A DNA stretch of 64,000 bases from Megalonaias nervosa (lineage: Eukaryota; Mollusca; Bivalvia; Unionida; Unionidae). Under the pieces are notes generated by a model. The model had not been told where the DNA came from. It saw nothing but the letters and a program-made list of their open reading frames with translations, and ran no database searches. This document shows, piece after piece, positions 47,201-59,200 of the stretch. Both the position numbers and the translations under genes were made by a program. The stretch lies in assembly GCA_016617855.1 (NCBI GenBank), contig JAECUM010000793.1:1-64000 (forward strand), given 5' to 3'. Numbering within the stretch: position 1 is the first letter of the stretch; each line of letters begins with the position of its first letter.

Positions 47201-50200
47201 TAATCTTTATCATCTGCCCAGGGATAAAAAAACCCACATATATCCTGCCCACTGATAAACCCCCACATGTCATGCCCACTGATAAACCCCAACATATCAT
47301 GCCCACTGATAAACCCCACATATATCATGCCCACTGATAAACTCCCACATCTATCATGCCCACTGATAAACCCCCACATATAACATACCCACCGATAAAC
47401 CCCCAAATATATCATGCCCACTGACAAACCCCCACATATATCAGGCCCACTGATAAACCCCCACACATATCATGCCCACTGATAAACCCTCACATATATC
47501 ATGCCCATTGGAAACAAAGATGTAAATGATGTCATGCTGGTACATGACCATGGGAAATGCCATGAATTGCAGACCTGTTGGCTGATTGGGCAGACAGAAA
47601 ACTGATGGTATTTGGACTGGTGAAAGAAACATTGGAGACAATGATTGGATGATTATGTAAATGGACAGACCACATGGTCAGCTCATTTGTGGTCCATGTT
47701 TTTGTAGCAACCAACAACTGTTCCTATATATTAAAAAAATGGCCAGTTGGTTAGTTGGGTGGGATGGTCAGAAACCAGAATTTTGGAAGAGTTTGGAATC
47801 AGTGGATGTGACTGCTGGAAAACTCCCAGGAAGTTAGTCAGAAACTTTAGATGCCAAGTCCGACAGGTGGTTTGCTAAAGGGAAGGAGGTGATTTTTTTC
47901 TAGTGCATTCAAGTTCACGGCACAATTGGTGTAGTTGTCTGTTTTTTTATGACACAGCAACACAGTAAGTTATGAGGAGTGTCAAGACAATTTGAGTTAA
48001 GTGTATTGCCGAAAGAATCTTGCATGTTCTCTGACACCTTGAACATTCTTATACATCCACCTAGCTGCCACTGTGTAACTACAATGACAATGCAACTGAT
48101 CATACACTAAATAGTAAAATGCACAATTAAAAAGACTACCACAAAGAAATGCTATTTAATGCATGCATACAACAAAATTAAAAATAGTTGGTCAGAGGCT
48201 GTCCACAGGAGTGACAAAAATAAATTGAAAGCTGAAAAAAATTAAGTACAAAAACAAAATCACAACTGCTAAAAATACAATGTGGGTCATGAAACAACCC
48301 AGTGGATGTTTTACATTTCCTGGGAAATCCATCCGATTTTGGCGGGTGACGGAAATGATGTTACCTGTACAGCGCAAAAGCTTATATTCGTATAGAGGTA
48401 ATCACCTAGCAGACACAGGGGAGGTAATCTCTGAAGAGTTTCTTCTAAGAGATTGTTGTTGTGTTGGGTTTAATGCCATTTCTCAGTGCAAGATAGGCTA
48501 TAAATGGCAGTAAGTATAATTGGTGGAGGGAGAACCTGCAAAAACTCCAGTAAGAAGCACTGACCGACAGGAACCTACCTGATGCTTTCTTGCATGCCCA
48601 TATTGTCTTCTAACAGATATTATTAACATACTCTATATACCACCTATACAGCAAAGACAAATGTTTCATCTTTCTGGGATTTAGTAGGCTGCACAAGCTG
48701 GGGCAGGATTCAGTAGGTTGCAGAAGTTAGATTCCTAAAGTAAATGTGATCAAGTAATGATTCGATGAACAAAAAATGTGATTGTTAAACACAATGAAGC
48801 TTCTCTAAGTCAGCCATAGGACCTCAATTGTGGCCACTCTTGGAAGTGGCCAGTATACAGAGGTTTAAATATTACTTGAATGGCCTTATTGGGACCAAAA
48901 TAGAGTGCCAGTCAGCAGAGAAGGCCTGGTTACAAAAAGGACAGTTTAAGGAAGTTTCACTGTGCAAAGGTTCCATAGACAGCTTTGTCTTGATTAATTT
49001 CAAAAACACAAAACCTGAATGCGGACACTGTTGCCATTACCAAACATATTTAAACACTGATTCCCTGTGCATGTGTCTTGACATCTTCTGAATCCCTTTC
49101 AAAATACTCTTCCTGAGTATGATGATACAATTAAAGCGTAAATTAGATAAGAAGAAATCTATTATTCAAGACCAGACTATAACTGTCTGCAATATGGACT
49201 CACCCAATGGGACATCAATATCTCCACTGCAATCTTTGGTCTCAAACTTTGTCACATTTCCTGTTGTCACATTCATCTGTAATGAGAATTATCAGGTCAT
49301 ATAAATAACACCTCACAATCATCTGTAATGAGAATTATCAGGTCATACAGGTAACACTACACATACATCCGTAATAAGAATTATCAGGTCATATAGGTAG
49401 AACTACACATTCATCTGTAATGAGAATTATCAGGTCATACAGGTAGAACTACACATTCATCTGTAATGAGAATTATCAGGTCATACAGGTAGAACTACAC
49501 ATTCATCTGTAATGAGAATTATCAGGTCATACAGGTAGAACTACACATTCATCTGTAATGAGAATTATCAGGTCATACAGGTAGAACTACACATTCATCT
49601 GTAATGAGAATTATCAGGTCATACAGGTAGAACTACAAATTCATCTGTAATGAGAATTACCAGGTCATACAGGTAATACAACACATTCATCTGTAATGAG
49701 AATTACCAGGTCATACAGGTAATACAACACATTTATCTGTAATGAGAATTACCAGGTCATACAGGTAACACTACACAACCAGGTCATACAGGGAACACTA
49801 CACATACATCTGTAATGAGGATTATCAGGTCACAAAAGGTAACACTAAACATTCATCTGTAATGAGAATTATCAGATCATACAGGTAACACTACACATAC
49901 ATCCGTAATAAGAATTGTCAGGTCATACAGGTAACACTTCACCTTCATCTGAATTGAGAATTATCAGGTCATACAGGTAACACTACACATTCATCTGTAA
50001 TGAGAATTATCAGGTCATACAGGTAACACTACACAACCAGGTCATACAGGGAACACCACACATACATCCGTAATGAGAATCATCATATCATACAGGTAAC
50101 ACATTCATCTGTAATGAGATTTATCAGGTAATACAGGGAACACTACACATACATCTGTCATGAGAATTATCATATCATACAGGTAACACTACACATTCAT

Positions 50201-53200
50201 CTGTCATGAGAATTATCATATACAGGTAACACTACACATTCATCTGTCATGAGAATTATCATATCATACAGGTAACACTACAAATTCATCTGTAATGAGA
50301 ATCATCAGGTTATACAGGTAACACTACACAACCAGGTCGTACAGGGAACACTGTTCAGGAGTAGTAGCAAGAAAGAGATTTTCAAGATGGCCATCAAGGC
50401 TGCCGTATTGGAAGTCAGTTCAGCACAATTTTGAAATGAAAACTCTATGTCTATATGAACATCCATTCTGGACAAGTAGCAATAGTAACATTTGCAAGAT
50501 GGCCTCCATAGCAGCCATACTGGAAACAGATGTGCAAAATTTTCATTTAGGATCAACTAAATGTCATAAGTAGTCTTTTAGTGAAACTCCATGTTGATAT
50601 GACCATCTGTTAGGAGTAGTAGCAATAACAAGATTTTCAAGATGGCCACCATGTGCCCATCTTGGACATAAGAAGAAGTCTTTTAGTGAAAACCCTAAGT
50701 CCACTATTTCAGAAGGAGCAAGATTTTCAAGATTGCTGTCATGGTGTCCATACTAGATGCCCAATGGGTATTTTTATCTAGGACCCGCTTCATCTAAAGA
50801 TGAATCTAATTACAAAGTTTCATGGCGATCATGCTGGTGGTTTCAGAGTAGCAATAAGATACAAGTGCTAAGGAACAAATGCCTTCCAGATGGCAGATGA
50901 CAGGCCATCACATAAAAGCCTTTCTGGTCTTAAATCTGTACAGTTAAAAATAAATTAACAGTTAAGTTTACCAGATAATGTTGTCCACCATAAGATGTAT
51001 ACTGTGGGGTCAACTCATAAACTATGATGTTTACCGCCAGCATCACAAACATCAGAATCATACACAACATCAACAGGGCTTGTGGGCGGGTACGCTGAGG
51101 ACGAATCTTGTACATCTAAAATAAATAATATATAAACTACCATAAACTCAACTTGACAATATATTATTGAAATTGGTCATTATATTATTCATATTGGTCA
51201 TTATATTATTCATATTGGTCTATATATTGTTCATATTGGTCAATATATTATTCATATTGGTCTATATATTGTTCATATTGGTCAATATAATATTCATATT
51301 GGTCAATATATCAGTCATATTGATCACTATCTTATTCATATTGGTCAACAGCAAATTCTATAACATCTTTAAAAGTTTGCTCTTCTAAAGCTTTTGATCT
51401 TGGCTTGTCAGACAAAATTTTCAACTTTTTTTTTACCTCCATTCAAAACAAGCAATATATTATTTGCCCATCCTGTGTTTCACAGTCCAGGATGTAGCGA
51501 CTAGTTGTTGACTGGATGGTACTGACCAATGGGTCCTGATGTTTAACAGTCCTGGATGTAGGGACTAGTAGGGCATGGTTAACTGGATGGTACTGAACAA
51601 TTGGTCTAGATGTCTGAGAGTCCTGTATCTAGGGTCTAGTAGTAGGGCATGATTGACTGGATGGTACACAACAATGGGTCTAGATGTTTGACAGCCCTGT
51701 TTCTAGGGACTAGTAGTAGGGCATGGTTGACTGGATGGTACACAACAATGGGTCTAGATGTTTGACAGTCCTGTATCTAGGGACTAGTAGTAGGGCATGG
51801 TTGACTGGATGGTATACAACAATGGGTCTAGATGTTTGACAGCCCAGTTTCTAGGGACTAGTAGTAGGGCATGGTTGACTGGATGGTACTGAACAATTGG
51901 TCTAGATGTTTGACAGTCCTGTATCTATGGACTACTAGTAGGGCATGGTTGACTGGATGGTACATAACAATGGGTCTAGATGTTTGACAGCCCTGTATCT
52001 ATGGACTAGTAGTAGGGAATGGTTGACTGGATGGTACTGAACAATGGGTCTAGATGTTTGACAGTACTGTATCTATGGACTAGTAGTAGGGCATGGTTGA
52101 CTGGATGGTACTGAACAATTGGTCTAGATGGCTGACAGCCCTGTATCTAGGGACTAGTAGTAGGGCATGGTTGACTGGATGGTACACAACAATGGGTCTA
52201 GATGTTTGACATCCCTGTTTCTAGGGACTAGTAGTAGGGCATGGCTGACTGGATGGTACACAACAATGGGTCTAGATGTTTGACAGCCCTGTTTCTAGGG
52301 ACTAGTAGTAGGGCATGGTTGACTGGATGGTACTGAACAATGGGTCTAGATGTTTGACAGTTCTGTATCTATGGACTAGTAGTAGGGCATGGTTGACTGG
52401 ATGGTACACAACGAGTCTAGATGTTTGACAGCCCTGTTTCTAGGGACTAGTAGTAGGGCATGGTTGACTGGATGGTACACAACAATGGGTCTAAATGTTT
52501 GACAGCCCTGTTTCTAGAGACTAGTAGTAGGGCATGGTTGACTGGATGGTACTGACCAATGGGTCTAGATGTTTGATAGTCCTGTATCTATGGACTAGTA
52601 GTAGGGCATGGTTGACTGGATGGTACACAACAATGGGTCTAGATGTTTGACAGTCCTGCTTCTATGGACTAGTAGTAGGGCATGGTTGACTGGATGGGTC
52701 TAGATGTTTGACAGTCCTGTATCTATGGACTAGTAGTAGGGCATCGTTGACTGGATGGTACACAACAATGGGTCTAGATGTTTGACAGTTCTGTATCTGT
52801 GGACTAGTAGTAGGGCATGGTTGACTGGATGGTACACAACAATGGGTCTAGATGTTTGACAGTCCTGTATCTGTGGACTAGTAGTAGGGCATGGTTGACT
52901 GGATGGTATACAACAATGGGTCTAGATGTTTGACAGCCCTAGTAGTAGGACATGGTTGACTGGATGGTACTGAACAATTGGTCTAGATGTTTGACAGTAG
53001 GACTAGTAGTAGGACATGGTTGACTGGATGGTACTGAACAATTGGTCTAGATGTTTGACAGTCTTGTATCTATGGACTAGTAGTAGGGCATGTTTGACTG
53101 GATGGTACTGATCAATGGGTCTAGATGTTTGACAGCCCTGTTTCTAGTAGGGCATGGTTGACTTGATGGTACTGAACAATTGGTCTAGATGTTTGACAGT

Positions 53201-56200
53201 CCTGTATCAGTCCTGTCCTGGACTAGTAGTAGGGCATGGTTGACTGGATGGTACTGACCAATGGGTCTAGATGTTTGACAGCCCTGTATCTATGGATTAG
53301 TAGTAGGGCATGGTTGACTGGATGGGTCTAGATGTTTGACAGTCCTGTTTCTATGGACTAGTAGTAGGGCATTGTTGACTGGATGGTACACAACAATGGG
53401 TCTAGATGATTGACAGTCCTGTATCTAGGGACTAGTAGTAGGGCATGGTTGACTGGATGGTACACAACAACGGGTCTAGATGTTTGACAGCCCTGTATCT
53501 ATGGATTAGTAAGTAGGGCATGGTTGACTGGATGGGTCTAGATGTTTAACAGTCCTGTTTCTATGGACTAGTTGTACGGCATGGTTGACTGGATGGTACA
53601 CAACAATGGGTCTAGATGTTTGACAGTCTTGTATCTATGGACTAGTAGTAGGGCATGGTTGACTGGATGGTACACAACAATGGGTCTAGATGTTTGACAG
53701 TCTTGTATCTATGGACTAGTAGTAGGGCATGGTTGACTGGATGGTACACAACAATGGGTCTAGATGTTTGACAGTCCTGTATCTATGGACTAGTAGTAGG
53801 GCATGGTTGACTGGATGGGTCTAGATGTTTGACAGCCCTGTTTCTAGGGACTAGTAGCAGGTCATGATTGACTGGATGATACACAACAATGGGTCTAGAT
53901 GTTTGACAGCCCTGCATGTAGGGACTAGTAGTAGGGCATGGTTGACTGGATGGTACGCAACAATGGGTCTAGATGTTTGACAGCCCTGTTTCTAGAGACT
54001 AGTAGTAGGGCACGGTTGACTGGATGGTACACAACAATGGGTCTAGATGTTTGACAGTCCTGTATCTATGGACAAGTAGTAGGGCATGGTTGACTGGATG
54101 GGTCTAGATGTTTGACAGCCCTGTTTCTAGGGATTTGTTGTTGTTGTTGTTGTGGGGCTTAACGCCATTTTTCAGCACACGATAGGCTATACATGGCGGC
54201 CAGTATTAATGGTGGAGGAAGAAACCGGGAAATGCCCGGAAAGAGTTTCTAGGGACTAGTAGCAGGTCATGATTGACTGGATGGTACACAACAATGGGTC
54301 TAGATGTTTGACAGCCCTGTATCTATGGATTAGTAAGTAGGGCATGGTTGACTGGATGGGTCTAGATGTTTAACGGTCCTGTTTCTATGGACTAGTTGTA
54401 GGGCATTGTTGACTGGATGGTACATAACAATGGGTCTAGATGTTTGACAGTCCTTATCTATGGACTAGTAGTAGGGCATGGTTGACTGGATGGGTCTAGA
54501 TGTTTGACAGTCCTGTATCTAGGGACTAGTAGTAGGGCATGGTTGACTGGATGGAAAGCAGTACAGTATTAAAAATGTCCTATTAGGCTATCATAACTAT
54601 AATAATGATAAGTTGGTTTCAAATACTGCACCCAACTAAAAATAACTTACCCTCAGCCAAAAGAACCATATTCCAATGTTTCTGACTCCTGACATGGAAC
54701 AAAACACAAGATACAACACCAGGGCTGAGAACAAAATATAGTCCAGTGGGAACACCTGAAAATAAACATGGAGATAATGGACTTTTCAAAATAGCAGAGT
54801 ATCATAAGAGTGTGCCCCAAGGTAGTTCTCAGTGTCATGGGAGTGTGCCCCAAAGTGGTGCTCAAAATCATGGGAGTGTTCCCCAAAGTAGTGCTCGGTA
54901 TCATGGGTGTGTTCCAAAGTGGTGCTCAGTGTGATGGGAGTGAGTCCCAAAGTGGTACTCAATGTCATGGGAGTGTATCCCAAAGTGGTACTCATTGTCA
55001 TGAGAGTGTATCCCACAGAGGTGCTCAGTGTCATAGGAGTGTGCCCCAAAGTGGTGCTCAGTGTGATAAGAGTGTGCCCCAAAGTGGTGCTCAGTGTCAT
55101 GGGAGTGTGTCATAAAACAGTGTTCCGTGTCATGGGAGTGTGTCCCAAAACAGTGTTCAGTGTCATGGGAGTGTGTCCCAAAACAGTGTTCAGTGTCATG
55201 GGAGTGTGTCATAAAACAGTGTTCAGTGTCATGGGAGTGTGTCCCAAAACAGTGTTCAGTGTCATGGGAGTGTGTCCCAAAACAGTGTTCAGTGTCATGG
55301 GAGTGTGTCCCAAAACAGTGTTCAGTGTCATGGGAGTGTGTCTCAAATAGGTGCTCAGTGTTGTTCTGAAGACTGATGCAATCATGTTAGTTTGAGCCAA
55401 ATTACTTGTATGACACAATTTGGAGTTTGTCTTTGCATGATTCTAAACTATTCTGCGAATACTTCATTATGGCTATTCATATGATTATTAATGGTAACCT
55501 AAATCTATGGATGAAAATCTATGTCTTTTAACAAAACTGTTTTATTTGCTCAGAGAAAGAGTTCAAGGCAAACTAGGCTAAGTTACAAAGAATAAGTTCA
55601 ATGTGAGTCATTTATATGCCAATTTTTAAGGACGGGCTACAAGAACAGGTTTGATTGGACACACTGTAGCGAGAAAAAAAAAAATGAAACTTCATTGGTT
55701 GGCAAAAATTTGCCAGCGAAAATAAAAGCAAACAAACACAGAACAGTCGTACATATACCCTCATTTGTAAGTCAAGTCCAGCTGCAAACTGCACAGACTC
55801 AGACATACCATTCCATAATGTGCAGGCAGATCTGTATATATGAAGTTTGTTAGAAGCAATCAGTACAACAAACAACATAGTCCCTGATCTGTCAGTGCAC
55901 TGTGCAACAGCAGATCAGGGTCTATGTTGTCTGCAGTCGAACTTTACTTATGAGTATATACAGTAACTTAACATAGTCAATGTAGTGCCTGCATTTGCCT
56001 CATTAAGTGCACACTACTCTTTTCATCACAACTCACATAAAACATTATTCAATGTATGCATATACATCTGAATCCTAGCCTGACGGACAGAAGAAAGCAA
56101 ATGCTAAAATCTGCCTAGAACGTCATGATTTTCTTGCAACCTATGACCACAGATGCCTGTTGTTTCAGTATAACTTTGGGCGTGAAATCAGTCTAAAGAA

Positions 56201-59200
56201 TGGAATGGGTATTAGCATACTGTGAGAGAGAATGAGCCTTCAAAGTGGAGAGCTCAAAAAGGGAGATAAATATTCTACTACAGATGAATACAAAATGGGG
56301 ACACTTTTTATAACCAAATCTGAGCTTCTTAATTAGGATGAACTCTAACCTAAATTTTTTTCTCTAATACTAATGTCTGAAGTGTAAGGTGCTGTGCATT
56401 ATACATTGAATACAGTATGTTTTACAACTCTGCTGTTCAGGTTTAATTCCCTAAGTGTGACATAAGCAAAGGTATATAGTCACCCATCCAAGGCTGGTGA
56501 TTATCTGTATCTTCACTGATTTCCTCTCCTTCAAAGACCAATTGATACAAACACACGGGTTTCCAAAAATACTGAGAAATCTGCTTAAGTGGACTTCTCC
56601 ATACAAAGACATCTTTTTTTTAAGATGGATTGTTTGTGAAGTGTTGGAGTAGTAAACTCATAGGGAAAAAAGTATTTTTACATCAATAAGGGTCCAAACA
56701 ATCCAAATCAAATAAGGGCTGTTACACAGAAAATTATGGAGAAAAGTAGTGTTTCTAATTGTAACAAAAATGTATAGTTGCATGTAGATCTTTTAAAAGC
56801 CATGACATTTTAGTACCTTGTTTCTAATTGTAAATTTTTCATTATAGCATAAGCATTTCAAAAGTCAGGAAATTTGCACACACTGAAATTGTTATCAAAT
56901 ACACAAAGAAACATTTATGTTTGTTGGTGACTGCATTTTTACATCATCACACAAGTACTATCATTAAATCAATTTTCTACAACAGAATACCAGAGAAACC
57001 CCAAAAAATTAAAACATTTCCCAAGATATCATATACGTTTTGTTGCTTTGATCATTCTCTTTCACAGGACTGTTATTGTGATTATTCATTAGATAATTTA
57101 AAAGGGAAGTCACAACCATATCAGTTTACATCCAATACCATGGGCACCAGTGACATATCTATGTCATAATATAATGATCACATCATCTTGTTCTGCACAG
57201 TAAGCTTTGAATTTACAAAATCAGATATCCTATAATGGACAACAAAGAAAAGTTCTTTTCTTCATTTCTTAACGTGTTTAACTTGTATGCACAGGACACA
57301 TATTCATAAAGGGCAAAATGGACAATTGTCCTTACTGGCATTACATGTATTTATTATCTGTAATATTGACTGTGTCTTCTTGCAGTATGATCTACATTAA
57401 AAAAATATATCACCAGTGCCTACCCCAGCCCAACTAATGCCCTAACCTATACCCTAAGGGTTACCTGAACAATTTTAAACTACTCATCCACTTACAACAT
57501 CAAACCAAATAGGTTTGATCTCCCTTACTTGGTGCAGACTGAGTTCATATTACCCATGAAAATGTTACCTTTGACCTTCATCCCAGGAGCCACAGTAGCT
57601 CAGTTGGTACAGCATCAGACTCTTAATCCAGGGGTGTGGGCTTCATACCTGTCCAGGTAAGCTCTTGTCAGCTGTCTCAATGTGTCCTTGGGAAAAGCAC
57701 TTAGCTCCCATTTCCTTGGCATGATGAAGCCAATAGTGTGTTGAAACTGTGCTCCAAATATTAACTAAAATGGCTGCATTTGTGATTATATATTCAAAAC
57801 TGGCAAGTGAAAACGTGGTCAACTGGTCACCCACTGGCAGCCCTCTGAATCCAAATGCAGCAAGTAAACAATACATCAACACTTTTTAATTACTAAGTAC
57901 AACATTTTATGCTAAAAACATTTGACAGGTGCAATTTAATTTGTATCATAATCCAAGAATGCCTGTTCCTACAGTTGCCATCTTAGCATGCGACCAGTCT
58001 GGCTTACAGCCTACTGAAAGTGACCACTTTAACAGATGTGCATTCAACCTCAGTTAATGGTACAGATCTGGAAACATGTAGATATGGAGAAAAAATACAG
58101 AAAATTTAGTCAGTAGTAAAATTAGTGTCAGTCCAACTCCCATACACACATTAAAATTACTGCCAATCCAACTCCCATACCAGCAGTAAAGTTACTGTCA
58201 CTCCAACTCCCATGCACCCATTAAAATTACTGCCAGTCCAACTCCCATACCAGCAGTAAAGTTACTGTCACTCCAACTCCCATGCACACATTAAAATTAC
58301 TGCCAGTCCAACTCCCATACCAGCAGTAAAGTTACTGTCAGTTCAACTCCCATACACAGGTATGGCTATGGTTTAACTAGCATAAACTATCAGAAGAAAA
58401 TGAAAGATAATGTTTTTCTTCAGTGAATTTGAAGTCTGCAAAATGAAGAGAGATGGTTTAAGAGAATGCCAAATGTGAATTTTAATTGCTTGCTTGAAGC
58501 TGAAGCAGATGACTGATAACAGTTCTGACAGATCATGTACTATTAAAAATAATATTATCCTTTTGTATAATTACTCCTCAATCTGCTGTAACTAAAACCT
58601 TCACCTTCCATCATATGCTGACATCAATTTCCACTCAATGAAAATTGTATCATGTTCCATTGCCAATTTCCACTCAATGGAATTTTTATCATAGTCTGTT
58701 ATCAGTTTCCATTCAGTAGAATTTTTATCATATTCTGTGGTAAATTTCTACTCAGTGGAAACTTTATCATATTCTAATATCAATTTCCATTCAATGGAAT
58801 TTTGCTCTCAATTATTTGGGCTTGTCAACCTAAAATTTGAAATGACAACGAAAATCCTCAAATAGATCACATTATATCTACTTAAGTTTGATAGGTAATT
58901 GGAGTACTGTGAAAAACCAACTAACCAACCAACCATGGAAGCTGAATCAAGTATCTGAAACCTTTATTGTAATCCTCTCATCCTCCTGAAAAAAATACAT
59001 TCAATATGATTATCCTCATTTAGTTTACAAAAACAATGACAGGCAAATGGAAGGATGGAGAGACTGATGGGTAATGGTCAGCTAAATAGATATGATCAAT
59101 CACAAGATATCCACACAAGTGCAACTATAATTACCTTTTAAAGGATTCTGAACTATCAGACATACCTGTTGACAAAATACGAGGACTATATCAACTGGGT

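Larger units (their letters stand above)
31801..49203 (-). other. LMBRD1 intron E-F (17.4 kb)
   Basis: The largest intron in the window. It holds, from left: 41-bp and 44-bp arrays, two SINE copies, palindromic termini, a DIRS-like remnant split by a LINE and a SINE, a second SINE family copy, 52-bp and 30-bp arrays and another SINE. 33421-36230 and 47511-48450 hold nothing I can support beyond faint repeats. Confidence 0.7.
51116..54650 (-). other. LMBRD1 intron C-D, almost wholly tandem repeat
   Basis: A 21-bp array, a short unique part (51370-51480), then the 74-bp array up to 54556, which includes one SINE. Unique DNA is about 200-250 bp. Confidence 0.8.
54756..59165 (-). other. LMBRD1 intron B-C
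   Basis: Holds a 33-bp array, a MITE copy, a tRNA-Lys-like SINE and two short arrays. 55964-57590 shows nothing I can support. Confidence 0.6.

Noticed and set aside
47020..47466. 148-codon minus-strand frame with repeated Trp/Gly-rich units
   Set aside because: Explained by the ~30-bp minisatellite at 47220-47512; the non-repeat end shows no domain.
49258..50340. CRISPR-like array of regularly spaced repeats
   Set aside because: Units are contiguous tandem copies with no unique spacers, in eukaryotic intron DNA.
51167..51388. Hydrophobic repeat frame (LVNILFI)n that looks like a membrane protein
   Set aside because: The 21-bp AT-rich repeat keeps one frame open; no start, stop or conservation logic.
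54805..55372. Long frames on both strands (up to about 147 codons) with repeats such as GVCPKTVFSVM
   Set aside because: They run through a 33-bp tandem repeat whose length is a multiple of three, so several phases stay open; no start context, domain or splice support.
57593..57665. Possible tRNA-Lys(CTT) gene
   Set aside because: The anticodon-arm region matches but the B box and acceptor stem are mutated, and a SINE body follows; called as a SINE.
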